A stretch of 64,000 bases of DNA from Deinococcus psychrotolerans (GTDB lineage Bacteria; Deinococcota; Deinococci; Deinococcales; Deinococcaceae): NCBI RefSeq assembly GCF_003860465.1, contig NZ_CP034183.1, forward strand, positions 2,187,501-2,251,500. The letters run 5' to 3'. Both the position numbers and the translations under genes were made by a program. Shown here piece by piece: positions 58,669 to 64,000 of this stretch. Below the pieces are notes generated by a model. It had not been told where the DNA came from. It was given only the letters and a program-made list of their open reading frames with translations, and made no database searches. Each line of letters opens with the position of its first letter. The stretch's first letter is position 1.

Positions 58669-60189
58669 TCAGCTTCCCTGCGCCGCTTCCACCTTCAGCT
58701 CGCCGTATACCTGCCGCCATACGTCGCTTTTATCCTGCGCTCCGGCCAAATCCAGCGCGGTAACGCCCGCTACCGTGAGAACCCAGCTGCCGCCTTCCCG
58801 GTGCAAATCCACGATCTGGCTCTGGCTGCTGTGGGTGCGGTCTAGGCCGTCGGCCACCCGCAAGATGGCCGTCAACTTGGCCACCCCTTCGCGGTCAATG
58901 CTGCTGAGGGCTTGAAATTCGATGTGGCTGGACTTGGGCGCACTTTTGCGGTGATAACGGGCAATTTGGGCAATCAGTTCGAGTTGGCGGGGGTCAAAAC
59001 CGCGCAGACCTGCGTGCCGAATCAGGTAGGCGCTGTGCTTGTGGTGACTGCTCTGCGAAACGCTTTGGCCGATTTCATGCAAAAAAGCGGCGGCGCTGAG
59101 CAAGCTGGGCGCTTCTTCGGGAAAAGACTCCCCCCGCCGCTGGAGGCGTGAGAGCAGGTCTTGGGCCAGCGCGGTGACTTGGCGGGCGTGCGGCAAGCTG
59201 ACCATGAAGCGCTCGGCCAAGGCGGCGGCGCTGCGCTGGCGGGCGCTCAGGCCGCTTTCCCAGTGGGTCTGGGCGGCCAGTTCCTCGATCACCATTCCTT
59301 CGCGCATCGCTCCCTCGCTGACGGTGGCCCGCTCGGCTCCCACCGCTCTGAGGGCCGCTTCCAAAATGGCCGCTCCCGCCACGATAATGTCGGCGCGGCG
59401 CGGATCGATGCCCGCTCTGATGCGTCCGGCTGGGGTCAGTTTTTGGAGGTCGCGCACCAAGTCGCCCAGCGCCGAGACTTCAAACGAAAAGCCGCCCACG
59501 CTGATTTCGGTAACGCCCAAGACGCCCCGGCGCTGGGCAATCGCCGCGCCCACCGCTTCGAAGGTGCCGCTGGAGCCGAAAACGCGGGTGGCGCTGCCGA
59601 CCCGGAAGGTGCCCAAGTGCGGCTCAAGCGCTTTTGTCACGAGCTGCTGCAAGGCTTTGACGGCGCGGGGCCCGGGCGGCTCCTTTTGCAGATGCGTCAG
59701 GTGCAGCCGCACGCTGCCCAGCGGCAAACTGATGACGTGATCCGGCTGCTCGGGGCCGCCGCGTGCCAGTTCCAAGCTGCCGCCGCCCAAATCCAGCAGC
59801 AGGTTGTCGGCTCCAAACTCGACGCTGTGGGCCGCGCCCAGATAAGTCAGTTGAGCTTCGCGCTCGCCGCTGATCATCACCGGATAAACGCCGGAGGCTT
59901 CACTGACCCGCGCGGCCACCTCCTTGCCGTTGGGCGCTTCGCGCATGGCGCTGGTGGCGTAGGCCCGCACCTCGGAGACCTGCGCGGCGTGGGCGAGTTC
60001 TTGAAACTGCTTGAGGGCTTCGGTCAGCCGCCGCTCACCTTCGGGGGTGATGTTGCGCTGCTCGTCCAAGCACGCGCCCAGCCGAGTGCGCTCTTTGAGG
60101 GTGTCGAGCACTTGATAGCTGCTGCCCCGCGCTTCAGCAATCAGGAGGTGACAGGAATTGGTTCCAATATCGGCAACGGCAACGCGCAT
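58669..60189 (-). CDS. ppx: Ppx/GppA-family exopolyphosphatase / guanosine pentaphosphatase
   Basis: 506 residues. The ASKHA-fold beginning VAVADIGTNSCHLLIAEA and LLLDLGGGSLELA are diagnostic; SVRLHLTHL and VFGSSGTFEAVG support it. A C-terminal HD-like domain (FLHEIGQSVSQSSHHKHSAY) gives the full Ppx length. It degrades polyphosphate or pppGpp in the stress response. TATGCT lies 6 bases before the ATG on the minus strand, a leaderless start. The gene ends 28 bases from the island border, so insertion left it intact. Confidence 0.92.
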   Translation of the reverse strand: MRVAVADIGTNSCHLLIAEARGSSYQVLDTLKERTRLGACLDEQRNITPEGERRLTEALKQFQELAHAAQVSEVRAYATSAMREAPNGKEVAARVSEASGVYPVMISGEREAQLTYLGAAHSVEFGADNLLLDLGGGSLELARGGPEQPDHVISLPLGSVRLHLTHLQKEPPGPRAVKALQQLVTKALEPHLGTFRVGSATRVFGSSGTFEAVGAAIAQRRGVLGVTEISVGGFSFEVSALGDLVRDLQKLTPAGRIRAGIDPRRADIIVAGAAILEAALRAVGAERATVSEGAMREGMVIEELAAQTHWESGLSARQRSAAALAERFMVSLPHARQVTALAQDLLSRLQRRGESFPEEAPSLLSAAAFLHEIGQSVSQSSHHKHSAYLIRHAGLRGFDPRQLELIAQIARYHRKSAPKSSHIEFQALSSIDREGVAKLTAILRVADGLDRTHSSQSQIVDLHREGGSWVLTVAGVTALDLAGAQDKSDVWRQVYGELKVEAAQGS

Positions 60190-60220
60190 AAAGTGAGCAT
60201 AGCGGTTGGATGCCGCTGCT

Positions 60221-60979
60221 CTAGCGTTTCTCTGTCACGGCCCAGATGCCCGCGTAATTGACAAACTGCCCGTCGCCCAATTGGGGCGTGTACACCGCGC
60301 TGATCGAGCCGTCCAGATACAGCGCGTCGGGGCAGCCCAAAGCGTCGCGGAAGAAGGTGGCGAAGGTATAAAAGTTGACCGGCGCGGCGCTGATGGCAAA
60401 CTTGACCGTGCTGATTCCGTTTGGGCCGCCCTTGCAGACGCCCACGCCGCTGCGGAGTTTGAAACTGGTGCTGCGGGCGTTGAATTCGGGATGGAGTTTG
60501 CCGCCGATGACCAGCAGCGGGCCACTCTGGGTGGCGTAATCCGGCGCTAGGGTGCTGGCGGCGTAAGCGTCCGTTTCCGTGACGCCGGCTTGCTGGCCTT
60601 TTATCCAAAACACGCCGTTGGGCCTGAGCGCAAAATTGCCGCCGCCCGCGCTGCTGCGGGCATTGTTGAGTCGCCGGAGCGTTTGGCCGCCCTCAATGTG
60701 CAGGCCCAGCGGAGCATATTCTGGGGTGTAAATGCCGCTGTTGGTCGCAAACAAGACCTTCTCGCCGCGCCCAGCCAGAAAAGTGCGGAGCGTTTGGAAG
60801 CGTAAAAACGGCTGTTTGGTGCCCGGGTTTTGCCAGTAGAGGCGCAAGGTGTCGCGGCTCAGGTCAAGCGTGGTGACGGTGTAACTCGCGCCGCCCCAGA
60901 CGGTCTGGCTGACTTCAAGCGCGTGGCTGGGCGCACAGGCGCTGAGGGTGAGGATCAAAAAACAGAAAACGCGGCGCAT
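60221..60979 (-). CDS. Phosphodiester-glycosidase family (NAGPA-like, DUF2233) lipoprotein
   Basis: 252 residues. The N-terminus [20 protein letters not shown] is a lipoprotein signal with LSAC as lipobox. The mature domain has [20 protein letters not shown] and a run including [12 protein letters not shown], the PF09992 pattern, and ends with [20 protein letters not shown]. Relatives cleave phosphodiester-linked sugars; bacterial roles are mostly unknown. It should sit in the envelope, facing out. It precedes ppx on the same strand with 31 bp between them. Confidence 0.85.
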   Translation of the reverse strand: MRRVFCFLILTLSACAPSHALEVSQTVWGGASYTVTTLDLSRDTLRLYWQNPGTKQPFLRFQTLRTFLAGRGEKVLFATNSGIYTPEYAPLGLHIEGGQTLRRLNNARSSAGGGNFALRPNGVFWIKGQQAGVTETDAYAASTLAPDYATQSGPLLVIGGKLHPEFNARSTSFKLRSGVGVCKGGPNGISTVKFAISAAPVNFYTFATFFRDALGCPDALYLDGSISAVYTPQLGDGQFVNYAGIWAVTEKR

Positions 60980-61112
60980 AAGGCGCTCATCATGCCGCCT
61001 GAGCGGGTGGGGGAGATGAGCGGGGATGGGAGGTCACCGATTTAACCCGAGTCCCTATCACGCCCCAGCATTCTCCAATCCACTGACGCGGCCCGCTTGC
61101 TACCCTAACGCC

Positions 61113-61826
61113 ATGCGCCCATTTCTCACCCTGATCGGCTTGGCCCCCCGCCTGATGACTTCCGATTCCTCCGCCCAACTGCGTCCCAACCAGCCGCGCC
61201 GCAAGGTCAGCAAAGCCGCTCTGCTCACGGCGGGCTTGTTGGCAGTGGGTTCGGCCCACGCCGCTTGGGTGCCGGTTACGCCCTTATCCGACAAACCCGT
61301 GCTGAAATTTGACAAGCCCCAATGGGTCATTGATCCGGCTAAAACTTACCGCGCCGTTCTCAAGACCACCAAGGGCGACGTGACATTGGAGTTTTACGCT
61401 CAGCAAGCGCCCAAAGCGGTCAATAGCTTCGTGTTCTTGGCGCTTAATCACTATTACGACGGCAACCCCTTTCACCGCGTCCTCGACGGCTTTATGGCGC
61501 AGGGCGGCGACCCCACCGGCACGGGTGCGGGCGGCCCCGGCTACGGCTATTACGTGGAACTTGACGACGCGCTGAAGTTTGACGCGGCGGGCGTGCTGGG
61601 CATGGCCCGCTCGCAGAGCCTGTCCTCGCAGGGGAGCCAGTTTTTTATCACGCTGGCTCCCGCGACCTTCCTTAACGGGCAATACACCGTATTCGGCAAA
61701 GTCGTGGACGGGCAAAAAGTGGTGGACGCCCTGCAAAAGATCGACCCGCAAAAGCCCGACTCGGCCATCAAGCCCGATAGCATTCAGAGCGTGGAAATTC
61801 AGGTGGAGATGACAGGTGGCAAGTAA
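61113..61826 (+). CDS. Exported cyclophilin-type peptidyl-prolyl cis-trans isomerase
   Basis: 237 residues from an ATG 6 bases after TACCCT (61101-61106); the longer frame from 61026 would begin before the promoter. A basic N-terminal region is followed by a hydrophobic core (KAALLTAGLLAVGSAHA), a signal peptide with an unusually long n-region. The cyclophilin domain has VNSFVFLALNHYYDGNPFHR, FMAQGGDPTGTGAGGPGYG and SSQGSQFFITLAP. It should speed proline isomerisation in exported proteins. An inner start at the next Met is possible. Confidence 0.9.
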   Translation: MRPFLTLIGLAPRLMTSDSSAQLRPNQPRRKVSKAALLTAGLLAVGSAHAAWVPVTPLSDKPVLKFDKPQWVIDPAKTYRAVLKTTKGDVTLEFYAQQAPKAVNSFVFLALNHYYDGNPFHRVLDGFMAQGGDPTGTGAGGPGYGYYVELDDALKFDAAGVLGMARSQSLSSQGSQFFITLAPATFLNGQYTVFGKVVDGQKVVDALQKIDPQKPDSAIKPDSIQSVEIQVEMTGGK

Positions 61827-61851
61827 AAATTGAGGAGTAATGAATAAAAGC

Positions 61852-61888
61852 AACGCCGCCCGAATCTCATCTTGATTCGGGCGGCGTT
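61852..61888 (-). terminator. Strong terminator of the CoA-transferase operon
   Basis: A perfect 15-bp stem, AACGCCGCCCGAATC with GATTCGGGCGGCGTT, loop of 7, followed on the minus strand by GCTTTTATT. It lies between convergent genes and may also slow the cyclophilin transcript. Confidence 0.88.
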
Positions 61889-61890
61889 GT

Positions 61891-62520
<630 letters not shown>

Positions 62521-62522
62521 GC

Positions 62523-63269
62523 TTAAACCTCCTCGCCAGCGGCGGAAGCTGCGGGCGCGGCCGATGTGGCAACGGCGGCCCGAACGGTGCGCTGCTCGAC
62601 GCGTTTTTCCGGCTCTGCATTCAGCACCACCCGCTGAACATAGATGCCGGGGGTGTCGATGGCGTCGGGGTCAAGCTCGCCGATTTCCACGATCTCTTCG
62701 ACTTCCGCCACTGTGACGCGCCCACAGGTGGCCACCACCGGATTGAAGTTGCGGGCGGTCTTGCGGTAGATCAGGTTGCCTGCCCTGTCGGCCTTCCAGG
62801 CTTTGACCAAGCTCACGTCGGCCACGATGCCGCGCTCCAGCAGGTACATTTGGCCGTCAAAGTCCTTGAGTTCTTTGCCCTCGGCCACCAGCGTGCCCAC
62901 GCCCGTCTTGGTGTAAAAGGCCGGAATGCCCGCGCCGCCCGCCCGCATCCGCTCGGCCAGAGTGCCCTGCGGCGTGAATTCCAGCTCCAGTTCGCCGCTG
63001 AGGTACTGGCGCTCGAATTCCTTGTTCTCGCCCACGTAGCTGCTGACCATTTTGCGAATCTGGCGGCTTTGCAGCAGCAGCCCCAGCCCGAAACCGTCCA
63101 CGCCCGCGTTGTTGCTGACCGCCGTCAGGCCGGTCACGCCGCTGTCTCTGAGGGCCGCGATCAGCGCTTCGGGAATGCCGCACAGCCCGAAACCGCCCAC
63201 CGCCACCGTCTGATTGTTCTGCACTATGTCCGAAAGCGCCGCTTGAGCGCTGGGATAGACCTTGTTCAT
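62523..63269 (-). CDS. scoA: 3-oxoacid CoA-transferase subunit A
   Basis: 248 residues from the ATG that follows AGGAG; the longer frame from 63374 has no ribosome site. Family marks: [38 protein letters not shown] and [20 protein letters not shown], with [22 protein letters not shown]-terminal Ala-rich tail of ~20 residues extends past the usual end. It is the first gene of the pair and forms the heterodimer with subunit B. Atypical for neither; the in vivo acid is not decided by the sequence. Confidence 0.92.
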   Translation of the reverse strand: MNKVYPSAQAALSDIVQNNQTVAVGGFGLCGIPEALIAALRDSGVTGLTAVSNNAGVDGFGLGLLLQSRQIRKMVSSYVGENKEFERQYLSGELELEFTPQGTLAERMRAGGAGIPAFYTKTGVGTLVAEGKELKDFDGQMYLLERGIVADVSLVKAWKADRAGNLIYRKTARNFNPVVATCGRVTVAEVEEIVEIGELDPDAIDTPGIYVQRVVLNAEPEKRVEQRTVRAAVATSAAPAASAAGEEV

Positions 63270-63412
63270 GGCTCTCCTGAAATGCAAGTTGAATTGAAGT
63301 TCTTGGCCCACTTTAGTACGGAATCTGGAGAGGGGCGGCCCAGCTGCCGTTTGGCGTGCGGCAATCACGTCCATAAAGCGCTCATACGGGCTTGTGGCGC
63401 TAGCATTCCGGC

Positions 63413-64000
63413 ATGACTTTTCAAGACGTTCAGCCTGTTCCCACGCAGCGTATCGATCTGCGCTCCGATACCGTCACCGTGCCTACTCCCGAAATGCGCT
63501 TGGCGATGGCCGAGGCGGTGGTGGGTGACGACGTCTACGGCGAGGATCCTACCGTCAACACCCTGCAAAGTGAGGTGGCCCGGCTGCTCGGCAAGGAAGC
63601 GGCGCTGTTTATGCCCTCGGGCAGCATGACCAACCAGGCCGCGATTGCCATGCACACCTCGCGCGGCCAGGAAGTCATCTGCGCCGAGGGCTCGCACATC
63701 TACGAATGGGAACTCGGGATGATGGCGGCCTTTTCGGGAGTGGTGCCGCGTTTCGTGCCTGCGCCGCTGGGTGTGCCTGACCCGCAGCAAGTTCGGCGTG
63801 CAGTGAGGCGCAGCATTCACCAATCGCCGACGGGCCTGATCAGCTTGGAAAACACCCACAACAAAATGGGCGGCACCGTCATTCCTTTAGATGTGGTGGC
63901 AGCTATTCGCACGGTGGCCGATGAAGAAGGCTTGCCGCTGCACCTCGACGGCGCACGCATGGCCAACGCGGCGGCGGCGCTGGGCGTGAGTTTGGCCGAG
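63413..64000 (+). CDS. ltaE: Low-specificity L-threonine aldolase (partial, runs off the window)
   Basis: An ATG at 63413 opens a frame that stays open to the window edge (196 codons). It reads [58 protein letters not shown] and [20 protein letters not shown], ending [17 protein letters not shown]; these are the PLP-enzyme signatures of low-specificity threonine aldolases. The enzyme splits threonine into glycine and acetaldehyde. TAGCAT ends 6 bases before the ATG, a leaderless start. The PLP lysine lies beyond the window. Confidence 0.92.
   Translation, partial: MTFQDVQPVPTQRIDLRSDTVTVPTPEMRLAMAEAVVGDDVYGEDPTVNTLQSEVARLLGKEAALFMPSGSMTNQAAIAMHTSRGQEVICAEGSHIYEWELGMMAAFSGVVPRFVPAPLGVPDPQQVRRAVRRSIHQSPTGLISLENTHNKMGGTVIPLDVVAAIRTVADEEGLPLHLDGARMANAAAALGVSLAE

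Overview
The window is chromosomal DNA from a high-GC bacterium, almost certainly a Deinococcus species. Supporting features are a five-gene Ter (TerD-family stress) cluster with a DUF475 integral membrane protein, an 888-residue PilB/PilF-type pilus ATPase with a long Thermus-like N-terminus, and a house style of promoter in which a TANNNT -10 box sits only 5-8 bases before the start codon. That style predicts leaderless mRNAs and recurs at about 18 genes.

Layout. Positions 1-11.2 kb: end of an acyl-CoA synthetase gene, a stand-alone response regulator, a class A penicillin-binding protein, surface/secreted proteins, an AlkA-type glycosylase, a Crp/Fnr regulator, a PP2C phosphatase, RidA, an Rrf2 regulator with its own promoter/operator, and a fused siroheme-decarboxylase-like (AhbA-AhbB) protein. 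11.2-18 kb (minus strand): PlsC acyltransferase, RBBP9-type hydrolase and the ter operon. 18.1-25.1 kb: TrmH, YfiH/PgeF, YqeG phosphatase, the pilus motors PilB and PilT, a phosphoesterase. 25.3-30.2 kb: a decayed small secreted-protein gene, an orphan promoter-terminator unit that looks like a small RNA, and a glycerol regulon (glpK, glpD, divergent SorC-type regulator) tied together by four copies of a 14-bp palindrome. 30.2-39.8 kb: thioredoxin, DUF309, NYN-PlsX pair, MscS channel, CoxD-type MoxR ATPase facing MocA, threonine deaminase ilvA behind a candidate leader-peptide attenuator, and transketolase.

39.95-58.64 kb is an 18.7-kb genomic island inserted at a tRNA-Met(CAU) gene. It is bounded by 110-bp direct repeats, with a tyrosine recombinase and an excisionase-like HTH protein at the right end and a degenerate tRNA copy beyond them. 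Its core is a tightly overlapping six-gene operon: hsdM, an hsdS fused to an ImmA/IrrE-type zinc peptidase, an Mrr-like nuclease, an AlbA_2/ATPase-type protein, hsdR, and a YgjP-type metallopeptidase. The left arm carries a very divergent T7/PolA-like family A DNA polymerase homologue, a three-copy 187-bp repeat, a 39-bp purine-rich tandem repeat, and a small HTH gene. The fused specificity subunit, the two metalloproteases and the polymerase are the best candidates for undescribed biology.

58.6-64 kb returns to core genes: Ppx/GppA phosphatase, phosphodiester-glycosidase lipoprotein, exported cyclophilin, the two subunits of a 3-oxoacid CoA-transferase, and the start of an L-threonine aldolase gene that runs off the window. 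All calls rest on reading the sequence; no database search was possible.
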